Of a stretch of 64,000 bases of DNA, positions 11,711 to 23,923 are shown piece by piece. The notes under the pieces were generated by a model. It was given only the letters and a program-made list of their open reading frames with translations. It was not told the DNA's origin and searched no databases. The translations under genes were made by a program, and so were the position numbers. Every line of letters begins with the position of its first letter. Position 1 is the first letter of the stretch. This DNA comes from Ochotona curzoniae (taxonomy: Eukaryota > Chordata > Mammalia > Lagomorpha > Ochotonidae), in the NCBI RefSeq assembly GCF_017591425.1, contig NW_024466307.1:5719001-5783000 (forward strand). The letters are read 5' to 3'.

Positions 11711-12439
11711 CCATCACAAAGTAACACTTCGTTTTGGAGCAGTGAGTCCATCTCTGAATGACCAAGACCCTGTAGTTCAGGAACACTTCCACTGCGATGT
11801 GCCCAGAACTGGGCCCAGCTTTCCAAGTCCACAGGTGTAGGAGGCAGAAGTCCCCCGCCCCACCCACAACTCCGTGCAGGGTAGGAGGAGCCGCTGGTGG
11901 AAGCCTGTCCTGACCCTGCCCACGTAGCGACACAGAATCCGCTTCCATCTCCAAGGCCCGAGCTTCGCCAATAACTGGCAGGCTCTGCATTTACAGGTTT
12001 CTTCCAAATGCTTCTAGGCCCTCTAGTTGGAAATGCACAATGTGAAATCAACAGTATTATGTAATTCCCTCATTGATGGAGTGGGCCTTTGCTGGAGTCG
12101 AATAGAACTACTTCCTGTCTTTCAGGTAAACAGTATGCCATTCACATCTCGCTGCCACACTGGCCTTCAGTCTGAGCCCTCACAGTCGGCTGGCAGCACA
12201 GCCATAACTAACACAGTGCCCCCTTTCTCCTTCCTGTTCATTCACAACGATGCGAGGATGAATTGCAAGCTTTCACTTCGCGCTTGCTGGCGTTGGTCCA
12301 TTTGTATCACCACCCTGGCATTATTTAAACACAGTGTGCTTCATATTTATGAGCTTACAAAATTTCTGCTCTCCTGCTCCTGCCCTTCTTAAGAAGCATC
12401 AAGGGAAAGGGGTGTGACCATAAAAGCCGATGTGTAACA
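11709..12439. other. Unique noncoding DNA with GC-richer centre
   Basis: Moderate GC content around 11800-12000. Reverse open frames of 164, 128 and 76 codons overlap here and continue into the GA repeat. Overlap in several frames with no recognisable domain argues against coding. Confidence 0.5.
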
Positions 12440-12780
12440 AACCCCATTCACATGCAGGCGGTGTATTGGGAATCTTAATTCTATTAGAGCATGCACAATG
12501 AATGTATTTGTGTTAGTTACTTTCCCACTTTGAGGTTAAACAAACCAGTGAATGGGACTCCGGGTGGCAGCAGAATGAGATACTGCATTGGATGACGCAG
12601 GCAGACAAATGCCAGGGGGCATTTTAAAAAACAAGTTTCTTTCCTGCCTTCCCATGACTTTTCGACAATTTGGATTCTGTAAATGGAAATGAATAGCTCT
12701 AATGCGCCAATATCTTCATTCAGCAGTTGGATTCCACAGTTCACGTGACGCATTTATCTCCATGGCTGCTTCTAGGAAAA
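12440..12780. other. Candidate conserved noncoding element
   Basis: Repeat-free, balanced composition, with AT-rich homeodomain-like words, a TTCACGTGACG E-box-like word near 12740 and no coding frame. Conservation is guessed from texture only and needs an alignment. Confidence 0.3.
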
Positions 12781-13819
12781 TGTACCCCATTCAAACAAGG
12801 TCTGAATTAACCACAGTAAATGTGATCCATCTACTCCTAAACTGATACCGTTTCCTGAGTAAAGTTCTAATTTGCAATAGTTGCCAGACTGAATAACTTG
12901 TCCCAAAGCGCCTGCCAAGACCACTACAAGACTTGTTTTTAACTCACGCGATTAATTCAATGTAGTTGTGTTTAAGACACACACACATGCACAGCCACAA
13001 ACAGCCACATGTGCCACAGGGTGGTACAGGCTCCATTGTGAGTCTTCCTCCCCTGTGGTTCCCACACGGTCTTAGGAAGCAGCAGCTCCTCTCGCTGGGA
13101 GCAGGTGCAGATGTTGTCCCAGCTACCTGCCACCTGCCTGAATCCTTCAACACACTCACAGCTCTTGGGATCCGCCACAATGTGAATGCAAAACTGGAAA
13201 TCATGAACTCACATAACCTATTGTGCAGAGGACTGGCCTCTTTGAGAAGAGGTTTAGACTATGGACACTAAAATAGTAATGAAACACTGGAAGTCATTCC
13301 CCAGCACTCTACTTGGTGAATCTGACACTGCATCGACCACAGTAAACATCATTCAATAAGAGAAAAGCACTGAGAGTTAAGACCTACAGAATTGGGCAGG
13401 TGTTAGTGAGTGGATCAGCTACTTATTGACATATGCTATGGGAATAAAGTGAAGAGGTTGAGCAAAGATGACACAGCATGATTCAACTCTCATATGTCAG
13501 GATCTGCTGTGTTGTCAAGTTCAGTAGGAATCACTAAACCTCCCACTCCCAACAAAGGCACTTTCATCCCATCCCTACAATCTCATGAAAAAAGGGAAAG
13601 GCAATACAAATAACCTGTTACAGTAAAATTCCTTGTATATTTTCCCTAAAATACTCGTGCCTCAGTTGTTCTCACCACTCAACATTCAGTAAACATTTGT
13701 GATCCTATTTGATGCCTTGAAAAATTCAGCAGATAATTAAATTGCTAAAGTCTTTATCAGTGAGAAGAAGCATCACATTCTTCATGGCTCTAAGAGAAAC
13801 AAAGACAAGAAAAGAAAAC
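12781..13819. other. Unique noncoding DNA
   Basis: A short imperfect CA stretch lies near 12979-13010. Open frames of 86, 101 and 68 codons at 12944-13271 lie on both strands over the same bases and resemble no family. Confidence 0.55.
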
Positions 13820-14048
13820 CGGGGCAGTGAGGGCAAAGATTCTAGGACATCGTGCCTGTTTTTGAGTCCTGGTTCCACTCCTGTTACAGCTTCCTGCTAA
13901 CACACATTCTTGTAGGAAATAGATTATGGCTCACATGTATGTGTAGGAGAGACGCAGACCAAATTCCCACGCTCCTGGCTTGGACGTGAGTCAGACCCAG
14001 CAGTTGCAGGCATTTGAGGAGTGGAACAACAGGTCAAAGATCACTTTT
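13820..14048 (+). mobile_element. Old SINE, tail lost
   Basis: A GGGGCAGTGAGGGCAAAGAT head-like start, TTTTTGAGTCCTGGTTCCACTCC, TTCCTGCTAACACACATTC and CATTTGAGGAGTGGAACAACAGG follow the old C-repeat in order. No A-rich tail remains. Confidence 0.7.
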
Positions 14049-15693
14049 AACTGTTAGTTTCATCACCAAGAGTTTGGAGCCTATGTCACAGTTCCCCTGT
14101 GTCAGTGAGTTAAAGCCAGAAGAAAATGTTTTCTCTGTGTGATATAGCCTTGTGTGATTATTGCCTACTAGCAAAATAAATTTAAATTTTAATGTTCTTT
14201 GAGATGGAGGATGTATTTAGGCATCTCTCTTCTCCTGATTGGTAACAATAAAAACGTGTACATTTGAGGCCCTAATACTTATTCATTATGATTCAAATCC
14301 TAACCAGGAAAACAGAAAAGAGGCAGTGCATGAACAGTGACTTCGGTGGGTTTTGTTTTTCAACCAACTCAACCAACAAAGGAAGGTCTGTACTCATCAG
14401 AATGAAAAAGTATTTCAGGCTCAGTTCCTATTTAGCCCTTGACCTTAAATGTGACTGACAAGTGGAGAGGTGATTGGGGAATGCGAGCAGACACCTGTCC
14501 ACTGAGGAATAGACTAGAGCCAACAGCTCATTACACAGAAAACTACTAAACAGCCATTGTGGAACAACGACTTTTCATCACCTGGGTCAGATACAAACCA
14601 ATAACCTAGAGGTGAAAGGCTGTCCATCAAATTCCCGTTCCCACTTCCCACGTCCATTCAATCCCCATCTATTCAGTTTTGAGGACTCTCTTCTATAGGT
14701 TTGTACGAAAGAGGCCATGTGATTCAATAGAGTTCAGACTGTTATTATTTATGGGATGAACTGAAAGGATTATAGGTTCGATCACAATTAAGTTCTCCCC
14801 TAATGAATCTGCAGGCTTTAAATAATCTTCTCAAAGTGCACATCACTTTTCTTTTCTCTTTAGATACTCTTGAGAGAAGGCACACTGGGTGATTTCAATG
14901 GTAGATACTCCGAGCCCTGAAGTGGGTTTGACATGTAGACGAGGCTGTTAAGCTCAAGACTGAGCAGTCTACACTGGCTACACTGTCCCTGATGTCTGAG
15001 CACGTATTCACGAATGAGCAGCCCAAGTGTTTCATTTTCATGCAAGCACTTATGTGTTTACTAAAGATTAGCATTCTAATTAGTCTATATTTTTCTCTGA
15101 GACAATCGGCACGAATAGCATTTGCAGATACCTGACTAAGAGGATACAGAGTGTAAAAAAAAGAAAGAAAAAAGAAAAAGAAAGTGGGGAGGAGGCAGGG
15201 TAGTGACACAGTTTTATTCAAAAATCCTAATTAGCTACTCATTCCCTTAACGTGAAACAAAATGAGATGAAGTGAACTTAGGTAGCTACCAAGTCTTTGA
15301 ATAGTTGATGAATTTGAGTCTTTGCTTTCATATTTCACTTTCATTACTGATTGTTTTTAGTAGAATTTTTTCTTCTAAATTTTTAGTTCTTTATAGACAG
15401 TTCAGCAAAAGATTTCTTTCAGTTCTCATTGTGTATTTGGGTCATGCTTGGAATATTAAGCATTTGTGTCCTCCACTTTAAGTCTGACAGAATAACATTT
15501 AAGAAGTGGCTTCAATTTAGCTAATTTCCAAAAGACATCAAAAGAAAATGATTGAGGTACTTCACTCTATTTAAAGGCGTTCTGCTACAACTGGGTAAAA
15601 TCTTTTGTGAGAGACTTTTTTTATGGGACACCTGGAAAAACAAAAAAGCTTTTCCAAAACATAACACAAGAATCCAGAAAAAGACAGAATGGT
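14049..15693. other. Unique noncoding DNA
   Basis: An A/G-rich stretch lies at 15155-15185. No SINE and no recognisable exon. A 108-codon reverse open frame at 14895-15221 includes the translation of that tract and is spurious. Confidence 0.6.
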
Positions 15694-16018
15694 GGTCCAG
15701 GCATGGTAGCTTAGCAGCTAAAGTCCTCACCTTGCAATGCCAGGATCCCATATGGGCACTGGTTCTAATTCTGGCAGCCCCACTTCCCATCCAGCTTCCT
15801 GTTTGTGGCCTGGGAAAGCAGTCGAGGACAGCCCAAAGCCTTGGGACCTTGCACCCACGTGGGAGACCTGGAAGAGATTCCTGGTTCCTGACTTTGGATC
15901 GGCTTAGTTCCTGTCATTGTGGCCACTTGGGGAGTCAATCAACAAACGGAAGATCTTCCTCTCTGTATATCTTATTTTCCAATAAAAAATAAAATAAATC
16001 TTAAAAAAAAAAAAAAAA
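15694..16018 (+). mobile_element. SINE with intact poly-A tail
   Basis: Complete copy with GCATGGTAGCTTAGCAGC (A-box region), ATCCCATATGGG, GGTTCTAATTC (a mutated B box) and a tail ending in 16 A. The long tail and good match indicate a fairly recent insertion. It lies directly against the older copy that follows. A 146-codon open frame at 15552-15992 covers it and is not a gene. Confidence 0.92.
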
Positions 16019-16024
16019 CCATTA

Positions 16025-16300
16025 AGGCTCCGAGTAGCTGATTAGCCTAGTAGTTAAGGTACTCACAGCCCACATCAAGGAGCCTGAGTTCAATCCCAAA
16101 CTTCCTGCTTGGGAAAATCCACTTTCCTGCCAAAGCAACCCTGAGGGGCAACAGGGGATGATGATCAACTATATAGATCTGTGTCACTCACATGGGGCAC
16201 CCAGATTGAGTCCCAGACTTCTATCTTCAGCCTAGCCCAGATGCAGCCAGTGAGGACATCCGGCATGCTGACTCTAAAAATTGAAATTAGACCACACACA
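16025..16300 (+). mobile_element. Older SINE directly behind the previous one
   Basis: AGCCTAGTAGTTAAGGTACTCACAG is a tRNA-like head, followed by GAGTTCAATCCC (B-box region) and an ACATGGGGCACCCAGATTGAGT block of the old subfamily. It has no clear tail. The two copies stand head to tail, perhaps because the younger one inserted at the edge of the older. Confidence 0.65.
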
Positions 16301-19049
16301 CATATACACAAAATAAAGTCTTCACCTGAAAATGCTCTCCATCACAGAGTCTGTGCAGAACTGAGTCACAGTTCACAGATCCAAAAGCATTCAGAGGCTG
16401 AGTGTGTCCAGCAAAGCAGACCACATGTGAACTCTCCCTGACACCAGAACATTAAAGTGGAATGCACTTTAAAAACTCTTCTACTTTTCTGGTCTTCCCA
16501 AGATCTGGCTTTCTTTTCTATCCCTTACTTCATAGGTAGAACATTTTTGTTCCATATTTCCTTTTAATTTTTTTCTTGTTCACATTGTTTACATATTTGG
16601 GAGGGATGCACACCCATGTCGCCTCCAATTAGAGGGTTAAGGTATGGAGAGGCAGGTGAGATAAATATAGTATTTATCATTTCTTGCTCAGATATTATTC
16701 CTTCATAAAATAATGCTGTGTCATCTGCTTTTCTTTTGTAACTGCTCTCTTGCAAGTTTTCTCAAACAATATGCTCAGTGAGCAGTGCTTGATAATCGCA
16801 TTATTTGGGGTGTCCTAGAATCAATGTACTGACCACCCAGGATTAATAGGAAAATTTTAAGATTTTTTTTTAAATGTATTTTTAGGTTCAACAAAAATCA
16901 TTTTTGCTCCACACAATCTTTTTTCCCATGCAACAGTTAATTTGAATGAAAAGGAAAAAAAATTTTTTTAGATTAAAAAACCACCACAGAGATAAGTGGA
17001 GAGGTAACTTCTGATGTCAATGTCACGTAGATGTCTTCAAATGTATAATGGAATCTGATCACCATCGTCAGCATCATTATGACTAGCTGTCACATACATA
17101 TATTTTACAGCATTATATATAACCATGCGGTGTTATTACAACATGTAACATGACATTTGACAGACATTAAATGGCTGTTGGAAGAGAAGAGGGAAAACAG
17201 ACAAGAGCCATCAAAATTCTCATGAAAAATAAAACAAAACAAATGAAAAGTCAAATGATTAAAAGGAAATAGTTATTAGGGTCTCTCCCAGGATCGCTCA
17301 GAAAATAAAGCCTTCAAATTTGAGCCTTTCAATACCATGTTTTAAAATGTGGAGTGTCTGGCAGAAATGTTCACATTTGACAAAGCATGAGCAAGTTTTC
17401 AGAAAGTTCTTGGAAAGCGCGCATTTTGAAAAGACAAGAGGAACCTGGGTTCACAATTTTGGACATAAAAGTAAACTGATCTTTTACTGCTATTTTCCAC
17501 AAGATTCTGAAGTGCCTCACACAGGCCCCTCTCACTTGGCACTGGTAATGTATGAACAATCTATGCAAGCAAAGCTTAACATCAAGCTTTTTTTGGTTGA
17601 TTTCAACTCTTGATAGAACTACTTCTGAGTTGTACACCACACCTCCTTGCTCCCTCAAATTGACTACAGCAATGTAATCATCATTTTACTGATAACTTGG
17701 AGTCGTCACAATAAATACCAGTTAATCTGTAGTGAGCCCTTTATTGGTACTAATGGTAAATTTATCAGTTCTGCAAAGATTCTCTAACATTTGAGATTTG
17801 TCTCTTCAGGATTTCAGCTGTTTCTATTTATGATGATCAATCTTCTTATGTCTAGTGATCAGCTTCGTACTTTAGCATCAGGTTCTAATGAGCTAGGAAA
17901 CCATATAACCTGACATGGGAAGTGTGAGACGATGGAGCCCTACCTGTAGCATGCAAAACACAATGCAAAATATGTTGGGTGTCTGTGTCCATCAGAGTTT
18001 CTTGGCCAACTTTTTGTTCCCGGGTGCATCCTCCACTAGGTTCAGTGGCACAAGACTTGAGCTCTTGAGAAGACAGCTTAAGCGCATTTAAATTTTTTAG
18101 TGTGTAAGACAGAAAGAACTAGGGCAGTTCAAGTCTGTGCTTGGTATTCTGTCCACTTCATCTGGTCATTTTTAATCTCCAGGGAAAGAACCCATCACAT
18201 CACAATCACTTTTTTCCTGCCACACTTATGGATAATCACTAGATAACAGTAGATTCGTATCTGCGTATTAGGGTAAAATTCCAGCTCTAATTACACCCAA
18301 TCCTAAGTACTATACATATAGTCACTTTCAAGACATTGAAGAATTGTGACATGGAACACAAAAACCTAAAAGACACCACCACTGACAAAGAGTCCTGTGT
18401 GCCAGCAGTATGCATGTGATATTAGCATAATGATAGCCACAGAACTTAAACATTTTGAACCACCTCTGTGAATATCAGAGTGCTAGAGTCTCTAAAATTC
18501 ACAGCAGCCATTCTTTCTTCCGGAGGCATTATATAGTCGGTAGAGTAAAGCATAAATTCTGACTTCTCTAAGCACAAAAAAGTTCTCATGTAAGATGACC
18601 AAGAGCAATTCACAAGCTCTTGAGAATAAAGTGCTTATTCAGTAAATAAAGAAATCTGCCAAATTTACATAAGAAATAAGATGAATAAATGTTTACTAGT
18701 CCAAAAATAGCTAAGTGTCCTGCACAATGCCACTTTGTGAGTGCACTGCTCAGGAGGCATCTTTCTGACTCAGTTTCTTCTTCAATGGCCAAGTTGAGAC
18801 TACTTAGAAAGGGACAATGCTGCTATTGTCCACTACACAGTGCTATTTGGAACATTAATGACTGACATTTTTTAAAAAGCTGTGAATTTGTCGTATCAGA
18901 TGAAATAATATATACAAAAGGGTTTAGAACATTTGTTAAATACTACAGTAATGGTTATAAACAATACAAAAGTTGTTGTCTATAAAATACACTCTAGTAA
19001 AGACATATGCCAGGTGCGAATATTTCACTGTTTTATATCTTTTTTTCTG
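16301..19049. other. Unique noncoding DNA, 2.7 kb
   Basis: SINE-free and AT-rich with short A and T runs near 16862 and 16955. Open frames of 97 and 95 codons on opposite strands at 17320-17658 do not resemble known proteins. Confidence 0.6.
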
Positions 19050-19298
19050 CATATTTTACTTAATTTGTAAGAAAAATAGGCAGAGAAAGGAAGAGATAGG
19101 GAGAGATTGAGGCAACAGAGTAGACAGAGCCTGGGCCAGAATTAATACAGGCTTGAAGCTACAATGGAATACAGTTCAAAACTCCCATCTAAGTACCAGG
19201 AATGGAATTATCATTGCTTCTCAGGGTCTGCATTAGCAGGAAATCTGAATCAGTAATAGAGGGAAGATCCAAACCCGGCCACTCCCTGCTGGGTGAAG
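19050..19298 (-). mobile_element. Old SINE, reverse strand
   Basis: TTACTTAATTTGTAAGAAAAATAGGCAGAG, GCCTGGGCCAGAATTAA, TCTGCATTAGCAGGAAATCTG and AAACCCGGCCACTCC follow the old C-repeat in reverse order. Divergence is high. Confidence 0.65.
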
Positions 19299-19299
19299 C

Positions 19300-19600
19300 A
19301 TCGGCTCTTAGCATGATTTGATACCAGGAAGTGAAGATATGTCACAGTAGGCATCCCCTGAATAAAAGGAGGACCATTGAAACAGTTAGATATACCTCCA
19401 TGATATGATACTAACTTTCTATAATTCCATGATGTACTTGAGTAGTAGAATGTTAAGCTTGTAACTGTCACTAAAGGACTCAACTACTGTGACTATATGG
19501 GGGAATGTTGGGAGGGAAAAACGGGAATGGAGGAAGGGGAGAGAGAGGGAGAAATCCCTACATGTACAAAAATGTATCACGGAAATGATGAAAATATTTT
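19300..19600. mobile_element. Possible L1 3'-end fragment
   Basis: A purine-rich stretch (GGGAATGGAGGAAGGGGAGA near 19523) is followed by TGTACAAAAATGTATCACGG and an AT-rich end, the layout of lagomorph L1 3' ends. Tentative. Confidence 0.35.
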
Positions 19601-20137
19601 AAAGAGTTTTAATATTAGAAAAGTTAAATAACTTGCACAGAAAATAGTTGCTCAAAATAAATTGAAAATGAGGTCTAGTAATAATAATAAGGAAAGAATA
19701 AGAGGGCAAAAAAATGTGTGAAAGTGTATGTAACACATCCCCACATCCTTCATTAAACATCAGAAATGGACTCAATAATTTTAACAATTAAAACGTTTCT
19801 TCCAATGAAAGGAAAAAGAAGAGTCCCATAGAAGTAAGGCAAGGCAGGTTGTGTTTTCTCCAGGAATGCAGGAAATCTTTCAACACATATTCTGGGGAAA
19901 CAGACGCCATGCCATTTTCCATTAGCTCGCTCCTTCTGCAGATCTCAAAACAGGTGTTAGTCCCTCAGGAAGCCTCCCCTGGTGTGGCCCTCAAGAAAAG
20001 CCTGTATTACTCCTACCATAGCTCGTCTTATACTGGGCGGTAACTTCTTTCTTACTCCCCCCCCCAACCCCCAAGAAACTGCAGACAACAGAATGGCTGA
20101 GTCCTTGTCCGTGTTGTTTGCATTAGTCCTTGCTTGC
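19601..20137. other. Unique noncoding DNA
   Basis: A C-rich patch near 20058-20073. No gene seen. Confidence 0.5.
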
Positions 20138-20215
20138 TGCTAGAACCGGTGCCCACATGGGATCCCTGCAGGCGCGGAGCAAAGACTTTAACCACTATGC
20201 TGTCACACTGGGCCC
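20138..20215 (-). mobile_element. SINE head fragment, reverse strand
   Basis: Only the head quarter remains: TAGAACCGGTGCCCACATGG (complement of the B-box region) through ACTTTAACCACTATGC to CACTGGGCCC. A second reverse SINE begins at once on its right. Confidence 0.75.
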
Positions 20216-20498
20216 TAAGATTTTTTTTTTTGAAAGGTAGAGTTACAAAGAAAAAGACACACAGAGCTCACTCGGTTCACTACCCACATGGCCATAAGTG
20301 CAAAGGCTGGGCCAGGTCAAAGCCAGGAACCCAGAACTGCTTCCCAGTCTCCTACACAGGTAGCAAGGACCCAAGCATCTGAATCATCTTCTCTTGCTTT
20401 CCCAAATATGTTAATAGGGAGTTGGATCTGAAGTGGAGCTGCAGGGACTCAAACCTGTGCTCACAGAGGAGTCTAGTGTCACAAGTGGCAGACCTTCC
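20216..20498 (-). mobile_element. Older SINE, reverse strand
   Basis: Begins TAAGATTTTTTTTTTTGAAAGGTAGAGTTAC and ends in the older-subfamily signature CTAGTGTCACAAGTGGCAG. With its neighbours it makes a cluster of three SINE pieces within 700 bases. Confidence 0.75.
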
Positions 20499-20524
20499 AT
20501 CACAGTCTTTGAAAATAGATTACA

Positions 20525-20821
20525 TGGGGCTGGTGCAGTGGTATAACACACTAATCCTCTGCCTGTGACACCACAGCAGTTGTCCCAGCTGCTCCACTTC
20601 CAATCCAGCTCCCTGCTTATGTACTTGGGAAAGCAACAGAGACTGACTTCCATTCTTGAGCCCTGCACTTACATAGGAGACCGGAAAAGCTCCTGGCCCC
20701 TGGCTTTGGATCAGCTCCGCTCCAGTCTTTGTGGCCTCTGGAAGATTATCTCTCTTTCTTTGGTGTGTGTGTGTGTGTGTGTCTCTGCAAACCTGCCTTT
20801 CAAATTTAAAAAAAAATCTTT
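20525..20821 (+). mobile_element. SINE with a TG repeat in its 3' part
   Basis: GGGGCTGGTGCAGTGGTATAACACACTAATCCTC is the head of a related subfamily that also occurs at 26791. The usual CT-rich run has become (TG)10 at 20762-20782. The tail is short. Confidence 0.85.
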
Positions 20822-21941
20822 AAGAAGTAGATAACATAATTTATTCCCACATTGATTCAGAAATTGTACACCTAATTATGTTTATGCACAAAATAAGAAA
20901 ACAAGACTAGTAAATAAGGAAATGAATGTGCCTTTTGGGGTTAGTTTTTTTCACTGTCACAGAGCCAGAATTTAGCTTCTCTGACATGTCACTCTTTTTC
21001 AGAAGACAGAATTGAATAACCAAACATACGAGGATTATAGAAATCCCAGAAGCTGTAAAGCCTATGAGGACCTTAAGAGAGCCAGGACCAAATCAAAGGA
21101 GCAGAAGGCGTGAGAGAGGCTGAGTGATGAACTAGATGGCAACAGACTTCACCATTTGCCCATCTGAGAACCAGCAGGACAAATTTGTGTTTAGGCAAAT
21201 TGAGGTAATGGTGGATCTTGAATATTTATAGATGATGAGTCTCAAAGGTGACAAAGTTTGGGTTGATGCTTTTGAGGCCCATAAAACATTACAGTCTGTT
21301 ATAGCATCCCTGGCAGCCAAGCCAGGTACACTCCCATATGGCCCTTTTGTGAGAGTTCCACGCTTGAGAGAAGGAATGAAATTTTGATTCTGGCCCATAA
21401 ATCCAAAGTAATTCTTCAAGGTTTGAAAATCTTTCTCTTTCTGAATTACAACTCTGCCCTACTTTGGCTTTGGGAGGCATTAAGGACTGCTAGCAAGGTA
21501 AGACAGAATTGATGGATTAGAAGACCATGTTTCTTTCATCTTTATCATTCATAGTTTGCTGCAGAAAATTAGGATTTATTTTGGGCTCACTGGTCCTAGG
21601 CCTGTGAGGCCATGGTTGATGCCCTAATCATTCACTTCTGAGACAACAGAGGTGAGGCTACCTGTGCAGCCAGTAACCCTTACTGTAGCTGAAATAAGCC
21701 TCTCTCTTGAAAAAGGACAGGTGTTTGAAACCTAAGCATCCTAGGGAAGGTCTTAGTTCACACTTAAGCTACTGCTTGTGACAAGCTACATTGCCTACTG
21801 GACCAAATACACCAGTCCTCCTACAGACAAAACACAAAGGCCGATATATGAATGCTTAAGCTACTGCAGAACCCAGGAGTACAGCTGACCTCGTCCACTG
21901 CATAGAAAAGTATCTCTTGTGTATAAACACATGGCATGCAT

Positions 21942-21942
<1 letters not shown>
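20822..21942. other. Unique noncoding DNA
   Basis: The reverse open frames at 21132-21480 (95 and 63 codons) are not recognisable. The sequence could include old repeat remnants that I cannot name. Confidence 0.5.

Positions 21943-21979
<37 letters not shown>
21943..21979. repeat. (CA)n microsatellite, about 18 units
   Basis: Uninterrupted CA dinucleotides, preceded by the half-repeat GCATGCATGCA. Likely polymorphic. Confidence 0.97.
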
Positions 21980-21980
<1 letters not shown>

Positions 21981-22788
21981 AGCTCAATTAAACCTACATA
22001 AAAATGGAAATGACCATGGAAAACATATCAGCGTTATTCCATTGACACAAAACATGTTTCATACTTTTGGGATTCCTCCAAGAAATGAAGACATCTCTTG
22101 GAGTTAGTTGTGCTTCAGACAAGGTAATTTTCTTTTTAGAAATGGCAAGTTCATGGTTTTCCCTGGGTAAAGTAGTTGTGAAAATAACTTTCTGTAGGCT
22201 ACATCCCCTGTATCAGTAGAGTGCAGTGTTACTTCTTACCACTGACCTTAATCTATCTTTTTATTTGTAGGCCTTTGATGGGGACTGTCAGCCCTCAGGG
22301 TTGAGCTTCCAGGCGCAGCTTATCACCTCTGACAATGTAGAATCAGGACTTAGAATCCTCTTCTGAAGGATGAACACAAGCATCACCTATATGGTGCAAG
22401 TTTAGCATCCTGGTATAGTCAGATGAATATAAGGAGTTCCATAACCCTTGCAACCCTTGGTGCAAGCTTCTCAGATTAACAAAAAGACTTTGTTCTGGCT
22501 TTCAACTAAATTGAAAGTACACAATCTATCCTGATTACCATCTCCAGGGCAGTCAAGGAAACATCCTGCCACAAGCCTACTAACCTCATAGGTATGTCAG
22601 TAACATCCGTGAGAGACGGTAATCCCATCTCCACACTGTAAATTCTCTTTCTTTTCTTAAGGAACAGAATGGAACCCTACTCAAATCCCCTTTTATGTCA
22701 TCCAGGCTATGTTAAATCATGGGGTTTGTATAAGGTCATAGTGTTACCCTCAAGTCACTTACACGTAACTTTGTAAAAATCAGCACAC
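21980..22788. other. Unique noncoding DNA
   Basis: TTTTTATTTGTAG at 22259-22271 looks like a splice acceptor, but no open frame of any length follows it in the right phase, so no exon is called. Confidence 0.5.
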
Positions 22789-22945
22789 TGGGGCAGGCAC
22801 TATGGTACAGCAGACTATCCTGTTCTTTGGGATGCTCACATCCCATCTGGGGATGCTTGTTCAGGTCCATTTGGAGAGTGAACCAGCAGATGCAAGGTAT
22901 ATATCCTCCTGCCCCACCCTGCCACTATCAAATACATACATAACT
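22789..22945 (+). mobile_element. SINE with a large internal deletion
   Basis: The head (GGGGCAGGCACTATGGTACAGCAGACTATCC) is joined after about 80 bases to the 3' block CCATTTGGAGAGTGAACCAGCAGATG. The middle half is gone. The tail is a weak ATCAAATACATACATAAC. Confidence 0.75.
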
Positions 22946-23269
22946 TGAAAAACAAACATAATGCAAATGGCTCTTGTTAAATGTTCGTTTCCATCTCTTT
23001 GAAAAGCTGGTGAAACCCATGCTTTGGGACAAGAAAACCGCAGTCAGCAACATCACTTGTTGGTAGAACTTGAAAGAATGCCTTGTCTCAAGCAGATCTG
23101 GGGTTATGGTCTCCCATTTTGTAAGAAGCATATCATAAGTAGCCTGGCACCAGGAAAGCTAGTGGCTGTGCCAGCAAAGAAAAGTTCGTACTTCTCTTTG
23201 TAGACATCTCTCTTTACGGACCAACTTCAGAGTCACCAGCCTTCCAGAATGCACCCCAAAATAGGATCC
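22946..23269. other. Unique noncoding DNA
   Basis: No feature recognised. Confidence 0.5.
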
Positions 23270-23460
23270 CCTCCCTGTGTGCACAATCTCATGTTATGCT
23301 TGCCACTTTTCTGAGAGGCAAACCGTCAGCCCCACCTTCTAGAAAAGGAACGAAGACTCAGTGAACTTAAATAGTGTACCCAAAGCCACTCAGCCTAACA
23401 GGGATCAAATGCAAAAGCTAATCTGCTCTAGGCTCCTGCTCTAGATGCTACAAACTTTCA
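23270..23460 (-). mobile_element. MIR, ancient mammalian SINE, reverse strand
   Basis: CTTCTAGAAAAGGAACGAAGACTCAGTGA, then TAGTGTACCCAAAGCCACTCAG and GGGATCAAATGCAAAAGC follow the MIR core read in reverse (gaggaaactgaggc, ...cccaaggtcacacag, ...ggattcgaaccc). Typical divergence for MIR. Confidence 0.7.
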
Positions 23461-23623
23461 GAACACAGCTCTGGCCCAAGCTGAGCCAGCAGTTCAGGCA
23501 CCAGCCCATCATCTGTTGTGGGATCTGAGAACAGGGGTACATGTCTACCCTTAAGTCATAACAGGGAGAGGTACCCATAGTGGCATATGACATACCAAGA
23601 AATTATCATGTGCAAAACACACA
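23461..23623. other. Unique spacer
   Basis: No feature recognised. Confidence 0.4.
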
Positions 23624-23923
23624 GTTTTTTAATTTGAAATATGAAGTTTCAAGAGAGAAGGAGTGACAGAGAGAAAGATCTTGCTCCCATTGTTTCACTC
23701 CCCAAATGGCTGCACCAGATGAAGCCAGGTTGATCTGAAACCAAGAGCCAGGTGCTTCTTCCAGGTCTCCCGTGTGGGACAGGAGCCATCCTCCACTGCT
23801 TTCCCAGGCCATAAGCAGGGAGTTATATCAGAAGTGGAACAGCCAGGACATGACTTGGCACCCATATGTGACACCAGCAATTGCAAGGTGGAGAATCACC
23901 CAGCTGAGCCTTTGCGCCAGCCC
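23624..23923 (-). mobile_element. SINE, reverse strand
   Basis: Full-length reverse copy with GAGAAAGATCTTGCTCCC, GGTCTCCCGTGTGGGACAGG, CACCCATATGTGACACC and a GCCTTTGCGCCAGCCC end. About ten bases are missing after the GTGTGGG block. Confidence 0.88.

Noticed and set aside
11413..12051. Open frames of 103-164 codons around the GA repeat
   Set aside because: They are driven by the (GA)25 repeat, which is open in several frames, and have no recognisable domain.
15552..15992. Forward open frame of 146 codons
   Set aside because: Its second two thirds are SINE sequence; the same peptide string (SLGTLHPRGRPGR type) recurs wherever the SINE is read in that frame.
22259..22290. Splice-acceptor-like TTTTTATTTGTAG
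   Set aside because: No open frame of useful length follows in phase, and such pyrimidine-AG strings are frequent by chance.
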